Shown in pieces: positions 1-10,708 of a stretch of 64,000 bases of DNA. The notes beneath the pieces were generated by a model. The model saw only the letters and a list, made by a program, of their open reading frames with translations. It did no database searches and was not told the DNA's origin. Position numbers and translations under genes: made by a program. The stretch is from Polytrichum commune (lineage: Eukaryota > Streptophyta > Polytrichopsida > Polytrichales > Polytrichaceae). Location of the stretch: positions 2,234,001 to 2,298,000 of the forward strand of contig OX485803.1 of the NCBI GenBank assembly GCA_950295325.1, read 5' to 3'. Numbering within the stretch: the first letter of the stretch is position 1; every line of letters begins with the position of its first letter.

Positions 1-927
1 CCTGGGTTTCTTTGTGCCCGAATTTCCATGAAATCGAGAGCGCCGACCCAACGATGAATACTTTTGAAACCTATAAAAGTCAAATTTTGAAACGGCGTGG
101 ATGGTATAGCACGCGGTACAACACACTTCCACATTCTCAAGTGTGACCACCTTATGCCCATGGGTGTCAATGTGCACATTTCTGTGGACCTTGAGTTTCT
201 TTGCCGATCTCATACGGAAATCCGCAAGCCACATCTCTTGACGTAGGGACTTAATTTTCTCCCGCGAGAAAAATTGGCAACATTTCCGATCGCAACAGTC
301 CTTGGCGGACACAAGACGGATAGATTCGTCTCCCAATATGCGATCCCGTCTACGTTCTTTATCTCCTCGAGGCACACGGTTAGAATCATATTTGCGCAGG
401 CCTTTGCGAGGACGTATGTTGGCCAACAAAGCTAATTGCGTTTGCTTATGGCGCCGCTCATGGTCCAACAAGCTCACTCCGTCATGGAGAACCCGACAAA
501 GAGGCCATCGACGCAAGGAAAATCTCCATGTCACCGGGACCTGAAGCGGAAGCAATGAATTCAAGATGCACACACCAACATCGCTGGGACCAAGGGGGTT
601 GGCATCCACACAATCACGGGGATCGGAGTTTCTACATATGCCATCTGCCATAGGGACACCAAGGTCGTTGTGTAGGACGACATCAAGGCCAACCCATTGC
701 TCCCTCCCAAAACCGGCACACAAAGGAATGTCATCGTGGTCATCCCTGGAATGTAGAGATTGTTCGTGCACTTCCAAAGATTCATGGGAGGATGTATCCA
801 CAAACACCCCCATCACGTTTGGCATACCATTACTACCCGCCGACGGGGAAGAAAGTTCACAGTCACCATCGGAGGACGAAGCAATTGTGGGAAACTCCAA
901 TGAACTATATGCCACGGGCAACGCCAT
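1..927 (-). CDS. DUF7869-like transposon protein, N-terminal part, cut by window edge
   Basis: On the minus strand the frame from the ATG at 927-925 stays open for 309 codons down to base 1, so it runs out of the window. It is collinear with the start of the minus-strand gene at 32,213-35,341, which is the same protein family. The part seen is an acidic, Ser-rich N-terminus followed by a basic Arg/Lys-rich segment that leads into a Cys-containing segment. In the second copy the downstream half carries the QLDN and GHTHDDID motifs of DUF7869-type proteins, which are usually found in repetitive, transposon-like genes. The start was chosen because the MAL start context is conserved in both copies. 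A palindrome array lies just upstream (right). The family assignment for this copy rests on similarity to the second copy. Confidence 0.6.
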   Translation of the reverse strand, partial: MALPVAYSSLEFPTIASSSDGDCELSSPSAGSNGMPNVMGVFVDTSSHESLEVHEQSLHSRDDHDDIPLCAGFGREQWVGLDVVLHNDLGVPMADGICRNSDPRDCVDANPLGPSDVGVCILNSLLPLQVPVTWRFSLRRWPLCRVLHDGVSLLDHERRHKQTQLALLANIRPRKGLRKYDSNRVPRGDKERRRDRILGDESIRLVSAKDCCDRKCCQFFSREKIKSLRQEMWLADFRMRSAKKLKVHRNVHIDTHGHKVVTLENVEVCCTACYTIHAVSKFDFYRFQKYSSLGRRSRFHGNSGTKKPR

Positions 928-1069
928 CCAACCTAAGCAAACCAATAATTAATGACAAACAAAACAAGCACAACAATGCACACAAAAGCGAATACGAGAG
1001 TTGTGTAGGTATATGGCTCAAAAATCACAAACAACTCTCGCGGCACCATTGGGGGACCTCACATATGTA

Positions 1070-2076
1070 GACGAACGTGCGTTCGAAAACAACGTCATGA
1101 CATGGAAATACAACATGGGATCCACACGGCAATGGACAACGGCATGCAATTGTAAAATGGATAAACAACGTGCATTGATTACAAGCACCCAAAATGCACT
1201 TGCATCATTATAATGATGCAGTAAAGCAATTGAGGGGCATGTCTTTGACGGGTGTGTGTATACGAACGACCGACCCCAAGACAGAGCCCAAACTGAGGGC
1301 TGTATGTATACGAACGATCGTTTGTAAGTCCTAGCCGAAACATATGGACGTATGCATAGGAACAATAAATAATATGTTCTAGCCGTGATCTTGTTTGTAA
1401 AAACTATTGACCCGACAGAAGAGATATCTATAGCCAAGGACTTGGAGGCATGTGTTCAAACTAACGGTTGTTTCTGGATAATTGCAAAATAATATCAATT
1501 GATATTTACGAACGCACGTTCGTGTATCATTGATACATTTTAGTACCTACGACTACCTATAAGTAGGTCAACGTGGATCTATGTCTAATGATCTACTTAC
1601 GAACGCACGTTCGTAAACCACTCGCATCACAAGAACTTAGGTGCACCTGTATCTTGAAAGAAATATATACGAACGCACATTCGTATATCATTGACAATTT
1701 TCATGCCTCTGACTACATATAAGTAAATCAACGTGGAGTATGTCTAATGCTCTACTTACGAACGCACGTTCGTAAACCAATCACATCACACGAATTTAGG
1801 TGCCCTGTATCTTGAAGGAAATATTTACGAACGCACGTTCGTAAACCATTCACATCACACAAACTTAGGTGCCCCTGTATCTCGAAGGAAATATATACGA
1901 ACGCACGTTCGTATATCATTGACAACTTTCATGCCTCTGACTACATATAAGTAAATCAGCGTGGAGTATGTCTAATACTCGGTTTACGAACGCACGTTCG
2001 TAAACCACTCACATCACGTGTCTGAGCCTCTTGTACATATGCTACCAACTCATCTTTACGAACGTGCGTTCGTAAA
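1070..2076. repeat. Array 1 of ACGAACG-NN-CGTTCGT palindromes
   Basis: About ten copies of a 16-bp dyad (two ACGAACG half-sites around a 2-bp spacer, usually extended by TTT/AAA to 22 bp) at roughly 1072, 1309, 1505, 1598, 1665, 1757, 1825, 1896, 1983 and 2055. Between 1500 and 2010 they sit in diverged tandem units of about 150-230 bp sharing text such as CATCACAAGAACTTAGGTGC. The 2-bp centre is mainly CA here. The array lies between the divergent DUF7869-like gene (left) and the gene A unit (right). Confidence 0.85.
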
Positions 2077-4332
2077 GGTCCGGTATTTGCGGTGGTATAT
2101 ACGGGTATGTGCAGACTGTAGTGTACCTGGGAGGTATAGGGTGGGCACACAAGAAAATGGTTTAAGCTCGTTCCAGTCAGGTCTGTGGAGCGCACACTTG
2201 GATGTGCCGCAGAAAAGAGCTCTGATGTGGGGGGAAGAGCTTTAAGTTCCTTCTCCCTGATGGTTCAAAATCCCTTGGATGCTATTTAAAAAGAGGATTC
2301 CCGCCGCCTACTTTGACCTAACAATATGCCATTCCATCCATGCGGATATATATAAATAGCATTATGTATGGAGTATGTCTTGCATGCACGCAACATATTG
2401 TAAATATGTCAATCGGTCGCACACCTTAGTTGTTACCAAGGTCTCACGAGAATATATGTTTATATTTATATATCTATATAAATTTCATATTATATATTGT
2501 ATTATATTATATTATATATACACATATATATATTATTATATACATAATGTCTATATAGGTTGATGGTTAACATTGAGTTTTAAATGATTTGCGACTAAGG
2601 TGTGAAGTCCAAGTTAATTGACAATTGATTATACCTAATAAAGTGATGAAGGGTTTAGGGTAATACATATTCACACACATAATGAGGTAAGAGTGGCTAA
2701 GAACATGTTGTGGAAGCCCCTAAAATTGTAGGTATCATATGATTCACATTAAAAAAATGCCCGTAATATGGTCATCAAGTGCATGAATACCAATAAAAAG
2801 TTGCTTAATCCATTATGGCTTGTACTAGGTAGATTGATGACATTTTGAACCAATCTTACCCAGTATATGTAGGTAAGGTCTTCATTCAAATGTAACACTA
2901 GGTTTGAAAATAATGAATTAAAATGGCATGATTGGAAATGATCAATCACTTTGGAACGGTGCATACGATAATGATAAGAATTGAAACCATACCTACGTGA
3001 AGTCACACTTACAATTATTAATATGTGTTTGACGTCCTATGGGAAATAAATTTTCCTCCACCTCTTGTAAAGGTTTAGGATAGCCCTCGCCACAATCTGA
3101 AATTGAGTCCTTTATCCGATAAATATTTATTTAAGGAACCATTGAACACCTTGAAAGATATATTATCCATGAAAATTTTATATTTTAAAACACCATATAC
3201 ACATCCTTGCGGGTGGATTCTTCGAGGCTCGCCAAACATCGGACCATATTATGAACTAATATAAGTTTAAATGCAATTGATCATTGGTGAAATTAAAAGT
3301 TGATGGCACTAGTATTCGTTTGTTAGTTCAAGACGACAACTAATTAAATGACTTCACTATTGGAAATTCATTTATCCTCCACCATGGTGTGGAAATGGAT
3401 AACTAATTTGGAATGGTGCATACATTAGTATGCACTTACAATTATCTGTTTATATTATTTGCATCCTACAAGAAGTATGTGCATGACCATAGCTTAAACT
3501 GTTGATTTAAACCAAAGTCTTAAACCATTCATGTTATAATAAGATTAAGTATGCATTGTGTGATCAAATTGCACTCAAAACTATATACTAAGGTGAAAGG
3601 GCTAGCATTCCAAATTTCCCTCTTCACCTATTAAGCCAATGTTTTATCTCAAAATGACAATTACTCGCATGAGTCTAGATTATTATAGTTGCTATGAACC
3701 ACATAAAGCAATTTCCAATCGAACCAACATTGGTTTACCATTTTGACATGATGCCCATAGACCACAACATGGCCTTATATAAGAAAGGTTGGTAAGATAA
3801 AAAGATGTAGGGTTTAGGGGTTAGGGTTTAGGGTTTGGGGTTAGCGTATAGGGTTTGTGAAAGTTGTCTATGTGGTTTGTGGGCTTAGGATTTATATCGT
3901 TAGTGATACTTAGTGTACTATGCGTTCGTATTTAGAGTATCTAATACTAAATATCACATTAAGGGTGGGTCAAGCTAACACCTCATGAAATTAATGACAT
4001 CGTATTGAAAATTGAATTTTCCCCCACTTCTTGAGGAGAATAAAATAGCCCCTCTCCACAATTTAAAATGCGTCCTTTATGTATGTCATATTTGTTTGAG
4101 GAACCATTGAACAACTTTTGGATGTGTGGTTCATGAAAACTCTATTTTGCAAAACACCATATACACATTGGGGTGGATTCTTCATCGAAAACCTATTAAA
4201 TGACATGCATTGTGTTGTACAAATTAACTGAACATACTTTTCTAAAATATGTTTACAAGGAATCCAACTGTAGAGGTATTAAGGGGAATGTAAAATTCAT
4301 GTCCCCGAACTAAGCTCCCACCTTTTCGTATT
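2077..4332. other. AT-rich spacer, copy 1, with interstitial telomere-like repeats
   Basis: No supported gene. The stretch is AT-rich and holds an AT microsatellite at about 2458-2560 and a run of degenerate TTTAGGG repeats at 3807-3858 (TAGGGTTTAGGGGTTAGGG and similar). It is collinear with 36,915-39,117 and, in its second half, with 30,160-31,469, so it is part of a repeated unit. The same text (AGAAAGGTTGGTAAGATAAA) precedes the telomere-like run in copies 1 and 3. Confidence 0.7.
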
Positions 4333-4620
4333 TCTTATTTCCTAAACCCTCATGCATCCATCTCCCCATGCTATTCCCTCATCCCCCGCATGTCCCTCCC
4401 CATCCCCCACCCCCATCCCCATGCCTCCCCTCCCCATCCCCATCCCCATCCCCTCCCCCCTCCCAACCCTGGCCAGTGGCCATCAGCCACGTGGCCGCCG
4501 CCAGGAAACCCTAGCGGTGCCGGGTACCTCCCCGCGCCTCTTCCTTTCCTCCTCATTTGTCATTTGGACCAGAGGAGGAGGGGAGAGCTTAGGTGTGGCG
4601 AAGCCCTTGCCATTTGTTTA
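4333..4620 (+). promoter_or_regulatory. G-box/telo-box promoter module, copy 1
   Basis: A (CCCATC)n-type pyrimidine tract is followed by a G-box CACGTG (4488-4493) inside GCCACGTGGC, a telo-box AAACCCTAG (4506-4514) and TACCTCCCCGCGCC. The same order and an 18-19 bp G-box to telo-box spacing occur at 31,470-31,745 and 39,118-39,362. G-boxes bind bZIP/bHLH factors and telo-boxes occur in many plant promoters. Position upstream of gene A suggests this drives it; no TATA box was confidently placed. Confidence 0.6.
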
Positions 4621-4654
4621 GCCGCATATTATATGTTTTCTTTGACGCGCATTG

Positions 4655-5035
4655 TCAGAAGCTTGAGAGTAGGATCGCTTGAGAGGGTGAGAGTTTTAGA
4701 AAGCTTGAGAGGTTGAGAGTTTTAGAAATCTTGAGAGGTTGAGAGTTTTAGAAAGCTTGAGAGGTTTACAGTTTTAGAAAGCTTGAGAGGTTGAGAGGTT
4801 GAGTGTTTCAAAAAGCTTGAGAGTTCCAAAAAACTTGAGTTTTAAGGGCTTGTGAGTTGTGTGTACATCAGAATATTTGTAGGATTTGTATATAAGTTCT
4901 GAAGGCTTGAGAGTGTGAGAAAGGAGCGAGGGTAGAAGATTGCATTTGAAAGTGAAGTCAGTGCATTTGTGAGGTTTCTGGTTTCTGAGTAGCAGGCAGC
5001 AGGTTTTGTGTGTGCAACAATTCAATGTGAGTACA
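4655..5035 (+). repeat. 5' leader with AGCTTGAGAG tandem repeats
   Basis: A degenerate 25-30 bp repeat built on AAGCTTGAGAGGTTGAGAG fills 4655-4830. The leader ends at a good splice donor (AAT|GTGAGT, near 5029). The same repeat and leader text recur at 39,405-39,840 before gene B. It is probably the untranslated first exon of gene A, followed by an intron with acceptor TTGCAG near 5242. Confidence 0.5.
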
Positions 5036-5360
5036 ACTTTCCTTTTCAAAACACTTCTTTGCAATATGAAATTCTTCTTTGTTGAATTACATGTGTTTTG
5101 TTTTATGCATTATGAGCTTTGGCATGTTTTGTATGAATTAGGACTTTCCTCTTCATTATGAATTCAAAATCACTCAATCTGAAATTTTGTTGTGATTCCA
5201 TATTGCACTTTGTGTTTCATCATTCTGATCAAGAGTTGCAGGCAGAAATCCAACCCATGTTGATCGCAACATTCATAAACCCATACATACGTATTCGTAT
5301 GTATACATATACGTATATATACGGACAAAGCATTTATTATCATACCCACACATGACCACA

Positions 5361-5762
5361 TTTACGAACGATCGTTCGTAAATGTGGCGTGTATACATCT
5401 AATACACCAACCCCTCTACTTTTACGAACGTGCATTCGTAAAATACGCACTCACCCTATACATTTGCGAACGTGCGTTCGTAATTGACTAAATAAGGAAC
5501 ATCACGTAATTGCGAACGTCCGTTCGTAAATACACAGTAATCACACATCAATATCCTAAATTTACGAACGGTCGTTCGTAAACAGGGATGCAAACATACA
5601 CAGGATTTACGAACACGCGTTCGTAAATCCACAAAGAGGCATGGACATAAATATGTACATCCAATAACTAATAAAAAATTATTCTCAAAAACGATCTCCG
5701 TACCTTTTGATTGCACCATATGAACATCAAAGCAACCAGAAATACGAACGCGCGTTCGTAAA
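5361..5762. repeat. Array 2 of ACGAACG-NN-CGTTCGT palindromes in the leader intron of gene A
   Basis: Seven palindromes at about 5361, 5421, 5462, 5509, 5561, 5605 and 5742, with centres AT, TG, TG, TC, GT, CG and CG. The half-sites are kept while the centre varies. They lie between a putative leader exon and the splice acceptor TTGCAG that directly precedes the gene A start codon. Confidence 0.85.
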
Positions 5763-5791
5763 TGCCATTCTGAAAGTGTCTTATATTGCAG

Positions 5792-7087
5792 ATGGCTAGA
5801 CCAGGCAGGAGCGCAATAGAGATGTTCGCAGTACAGTTGGATCGCCTTCCGGAGTCAGTGACAGATGACAATGGCAACAACAACTACGTCCCCAAAGATG
5901 ACTTCATTGGGGAGTGGACGGCGCTCCCCGAGAAAAGTGATGGCAGTTTGTTTGTCCTTAGGTTCACATACGAGTTGGAGACAAGGCCATACCAGCCTGA
6001 GCAGTGGGTGCAGATGAAGACCTGGGGGATAGAGTCTATAGAGGCACAGGGTGATTTTGTCATTTTGGAAATGAAGAACAAAAAAGACAACATCAACCTC
6101 CTGCTGGACTTCAGGAGGCACCCTTTCTCCCATACATACGCACAGAATAATATTGTAGAGGATGCAAAGCATTTTGACCTGAATAACCTCTTCACGAAGT
6201 ACAGCCTCAGCCAGCATTGGACTGCCAGGAAGCTCACTGCACTGGCCCTGAACATTTCCAAGTATAACAGTGTCGTCGCTGAGGCTAACAAGAAGAAAAA
6301 GAGTCCAAAAAAACCTACTGCATCCGGAGCAGGAGGTTCCAGAAGTGCGCCGCGGCCAGTGCCAACAGGTAGCAGATTGACAGAAGGGCCAAGCAGACAC
6401 TCCACGCCATCTAAAAGAACTAGGGATGACATGGAGAAGTCTGGTGTAACGGAGACCGCGGAGGTCAACTCGCCGCCTGTCATGCCGATTCCTTTGAAAA
6501 AGGGAGAAAACCCTGATGTTGCAAAGGCGACTCGTATCCTTCGAGACTTCAACAATTACTCGAAGGATTGCTGGCCCATGGGACGGCACTTCACCTTCAA
6601 CGTGGACTGCTTCAGATGCGAGAAATCCCCGAACAAGTGGGTGGTGAGGTCACGTGAAAGCGGGGGTGTGAAGTGGCAAATAAATAACTTGATGAACAAT
6701 GTGAAGTGGGATAGGCAAACTGTGTGTGTTATGCCAAAAGGTTTCACTTCCCGTCCCACGGAAAATGATTGGGCACGAATCCAGAACGGGGAGTTCTGGA
6801 TTATTGATGGACAACACAGCTTGGAGGCCTCGCAGATCATTCTAAAGGACGATAACTTCCAGCATGAGCTCAAGGGGGACCTACGCTACTGGAAAGCGTT
6901 CATGGTCTGGTCTGACGACTGGGACAAGCTCCGGAAAATCTCGACATTTCTGAATTCCGGAAATAAAATCAAGGCGTTTGAAGCGTCGTGGGCAGCGAAC
7001 ATAGTGGCTGCGAGAGACGTGTGGGTTGCACATGGGTGCCCACCAAAGGAGAGGGAGAATGCGAAAAACCAGTCTCCACAATGGAAG
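5792..7087 (+). CDS. Gene A exon 1: ParB/DGQH-like domain
   Basis: The exon starts at the ATG right after a TTGCAG acceptor and ends at AAG|GTGAGT. Residues 1-165 form an unfamiliar N-terminal domain, then a basic linker (NKKKKSPKKP) and a Ser/Pro-rich stretch. The second half carries the motif FWIIDGQHSLEAS near residue 335, followed by an Asn-Ser-Gly-Asn-Lys segment about 55 residues later. A DGxH motif followed by an Asn-rich helix is typical of the ParB/sulfiredoxin fold and of DGQHR-domain proteins such as DndB. In those families the motif belongs to a nucleotide-binding or DNA-acting pocket. Function here is inferred. No stops occur in this exon. Confidence 0.65.
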
Positions 7088-7206
7088 GTGAGTTTACGAA
7101 CGAGCGTTCGTAATTCTCATGTTCATTTTCAACATTCTTCATCATTATATTTACGAACGTGCGTTCGTATTTAGATGCCCACTGACATTATTTTCTTCTA
7201 ATGCAT

Positions 7207-8532
7207 GCGTTTTGCAATGCGATGGTAGATAAATTCTCTTCCATCGACATGAAGTCCACGTCAACGAAGTCGGTGCTCGAGCTGAAGGGTGAGCTCCGCC
7301 TTATTTGTTGCAACATAGACACCTGGGATTTGTGGACCCAGTTTTTTGATGCTCACAGTGTGGGGGATCTCGTCAACCCCGACACTGAAGAAAAATATAA
7401 CAAGGAGAAGACTGGGGAAGCCCCTCCGCTGCTGAGGGAATTTTTTAGGCCACTTCAGGGGTTGACGGAGTCCGAATTGCAGAGATGTGCAGTGCATGCT
7501 CTTGGGAACACCGTCGGGAGAACAATCCCCTACCCGAAGATTTTTTTGAAGAGGCCAAAGCACAGGCCCGGAACGTACTCCATCAAGGAGTGGTGCGAGC
7601 ATCGCAAATTGAAGACTAACGCAATGAGGGAGTTGGGCGCACTCGTCCCGGAGTACAAACTCTTCCAGGCCGACGGAGACATCAACTAGGCTGGATGGAA
7701 AGAGTTCAAGGTCGCGTACAACATCAACGGCTCTTCCATGCGTAGTCTAGTTAAGGAACACGCCTCCGTCTTGAAACTCAAAGGGAACAAGCGGACCAAG
7801 AAAACAGAGACAGATCCCCAGGAGGTGGAGTTGTATATAAATTTTTTGGAGAGGAAGCGGAGGGCCACATTCGAGGGAGTGGCCAGATTTTGTTTGGTAA
7901 CCACCGGGCTGGAGAGGACCACTTTTTCTAAGTGAGACGGCACCGTCAGCAAGGCCGAGGTGAGGGAGGACTGCAGGGGTTGCCCATTTGCCCTGATTGA
8001 TTTCAGGGGGATCCCAGGAGGTGCGAGGCAAGGGGGAAAGGATTTGCCCTTCTATAACCCTTTCATGGCAAAGTTTCAAGACTACGAATCGCCTACCATG
8101 AGGGAGCCTCACGTATGGCTTTGGATAGTGGAACAAGAGAAGCTATCCGTTGTGACGGAGCTGTACGAAAATACTATCAAGTTTGAATACAGCATCTACC
8201 ACAGCACCTACGTGCCCGCAAAAACAGAAGGGATCGTGGCCATCAACGAGGCCAGGGGCAATAAGCAGGTGGGAGCTATCAGCCTGATCTTCTTGACATA
8301 CAATGCACTCAGGCATGGGAGAGCGCCTGTGAAGACAAACAATACTTTCAAGAAGATATACAGCATTCCTCACCCCCCTCCCAAGGAACTGTTGCAGGAG
8401 ACACTGTACACTATTTTCCCCGCGTTGGAGCTCAGGTTGGAGTTCTACGTGTCAGTGTTGTAGAGCTTGGCAATCAGTGGAGAGACTGTCTACAACATCT
8501 TTGGAGGCAGCAAGTTCATGTACGCGGCCATG
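7207..8532 (+). pseudogene. Gene A exon 2: DNA-methylase-like domain with three stops
   Basis: The frame is continuous apart from stops at 7687, 7933 and 8461. Near the end it reads GETVYNIFGGSK followed by an Ala/Leu-rich helix and a hydrophobic strand; this fits motif I (SAM-binding) of N4/N6 DNA methylases lying at the C-terminal side, as in beta-class enzymes. Upstream, FALIDFRGIPG sits about where a catalytic (D/S)PP(Y/W/F) loop is expected, but it lacks the PP pair, so activity is doubtful even in an intact copy. The exon ends at ATG|GTAAGC. The intron that follows holds two palindromes (about 8549 and 8635). Confidence 0.6.
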
Positions 8533-8684
8533 GTAAGCTCTCCTTCGAATTACGAACGCTCGTTCGTAATGTTCATTGAGTTAGATGTTAATAGTTGCCA
8601 ATGTTTTTCTGTGGGTTGATCTTCATGTTTATGTTTACGAACGCGCGTTCGTATATGCTGACATGATTGCAATCGTTGCTACAG

Positions 8685-10145
8685 ATGCTGGGGTTGTGTG
8701 TGAATAGCTACATTGACGCCCAGGACGAGGAGGAATACCATGTCCACAGGGTGAAGGCTTCCACAATGGACCTACACGACATGGGTGTACCCAGGGAGGA
8801 CTTCAGCATGCCCGTCGACAAAGGCATGCCGGGCATGGAGACAGACGATGACGAGCCTGCCCCTTCCGTGGACGTAGACGTGGACGCCATCCTGCAGTCC
8901 TTCAACATCGCTCCTTTACGGATGTTGGCGCCAACGGGTCATCCTTCTGACCCCCAAGGAACACCGGGGGGCTATACAGGATCGTCGGCTGGGACCACCC
9001 AGGATGTCGTCCCCGCTAGAGTGTCGGGTGCGGAACCCTTCGGCACGCCTGGAGGCTACTTGACTTCAGTATCTCCAAGGCCCGTCGTCGTTCCGAAGAT
9101 GGAGACCCTCGACCTCCTCGACCAACGCTCGCGTCCATCCTTGGACCTCTTCCGGAACACGAGGAGGAGGATGAAGAAGACGCCGTACGTGGAGTTGCCT
9201 GAGGGAGCAATCATCGAGGTGTCGGACGAAGACGAGGGGGACATGGACATCATGACGGAGCTGGGGGTCGATTACGACAAGAACAAGCGGGTGAAGGAGG
9301 AGGCGCTGACTGTTGCCGAGCTGAATGCCAAGCTAGAGCAAAAAATGAAGGAAGAAATGGCGGCTGCGGCAGAGGAGAGTGCAAGAAATATGGCCCGCAT
9401 GCAGGAGGCACTGCGGGAGTCCGCAGCAAAGACGGACGCCATATTTGAGATGCTCAAAAATATGCAGAGCTTCTCGGCGCCAGCACAACAGCTTTACCCC
9501 TTCCCCGGAGGATACCCCTCCCATTCCCCCCCTCCAGGCCTGTTCCCCGGAGGACCTTCGCACCCACCAGCACCACACCCAACGCCAGCTGGGAGTCCTA
9601 TTCCCCCTGAAATGACTGCCACCCCCGTCAAGTCCCACGATGCGATAAGGGCTACCATACGCGAGGACGAAGATTTACGAACGCGCGTTCGTGAATCTTC
9701 AGGTCCGGCAGTCCTAACCCCTCCCCCTCCAAGGGTAGGACTGGCCTCAGTCACTGACACCGCCTCTTTGACAGTCGTCCCGAGGGTAGTGGATAGGCAG
9801 GGCGATGAATCTGCGCAACACACTGACATGGTCATTGTGGAGGAAACGCAGGGGAGCCCCAATGACGTGGCAGCTGTCCAAGGAATGGACGTTGAGAGCC
9901 CTGACCTAGGACGACATCCATCCGCGGAGATGGAGGATGTCCACATGGACACTCTCGACCTGGGCGGAGACGACGACGACGACGCGGACGACATTGTGCA
10001 GACCCAGGCGTCACAGTCGGAGCGTGCCACAGATGCCATGGAGACAGAGGCGGCTGGCCCAATGGGGATTACGAACGCGCGTTCGTTAAACGAAGAGGAG
10101 GGAACTGCTCGGTCCAGCGCCGTTGCCCCTCCCCCCTATGACGAG
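8685..10145 (+). CDS. Gene A exon 3: acidic, coiled-coil and Pro-rich region
   Basis: The exon runs from ACAG|ATGCTGGGG to GACGAG|GTAACT, 487 codons without a stop. It holds acidic patches (DDDEP; a run of Asp near 9970), a predicted coiled coil around 9310-9460 (AELNAKLEQKMKEEM) and a Pro/Gly/Ser-rich segment. Two palindromes are translated: at about 9674 they give DLRTRVRES and at about 10,069 TNARS. Both are kept at the same sites in gene B. No enzyme domain was recognised here; it looks like a linker or interaction region. Confidence 0.6.
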
Positions 10146-10708
10146 GTAACTCTCCTCTGAGAATACCACTCATTTGACTAACGCGCGTTCGTAACCACTA
10201 ACCCATGCGCGTTGTGTTCTTGGCGGTTCCTGTCCATCAGCATCACGAGGCGTGCGAGGACCCTTCTCTACGTGGACCCTAGGCCCGATAAATTTTGTAG
10301 AACACGGCATGTATTTGCCATAGGAAACTGTGAAAAATTATCACGTGAGACAATTGTAAATATTCACCGAATTAATATATGGGCAGATGATCTCTGCGTC
10401 GCATCTCCCAAGCTTATTGTATCATATCGCATCTTGTATTATGTATGTTCATGCGCCTCATTACACTTTCACACCCACCTCATTAACGAGCGCCCGTTCG
10501 CAAAAGGGTGCGACCATCTGTCCACCTCCTTCACGAACGAGCGTTCGTAAATGGTGCGCCACCCCAGCCTTCATTCACGAACGCTCGTTCGCAAGTCTGC
10601 ACTTGACCACATTCTCCTTGCACTATTTTCCTCGCATAATCGTCTTTTCCTTAATGCAATGTTATTTATTGGATCATAGAATTAAACTAGTCGAGTTGTT
10701 AATCACAG

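Noticed and set aside
1018-1437. Minus-strand open frame of 139 codons beside array 1
   Set aside because: Includes palindrome translations (YERSFV, RSFVYTHPS) and has no match to the corresponding place in the second unit.
4352-4716. Pro-rich open frames (HPHPHPHPLPP)
   Set aside because: Translation of the CCCATC simple repeat in the promoter module; the same occurs at 31,460 and 39,094.
5290-5325. ACGTATATATACGGAC near-palindrome as another protein site
   Set aside because: Occurs only twice (also near 40,060), both as part of the duplicated leader, and is AT-rich enough to arise by chance.
5855-6589. Minus-strand open frames of 223-244 codons opposite gene A exon 1
   Set aside because: Shadows of the GC-rich coding strand; composition (Cys/Phe/Leu-rich) and no family.
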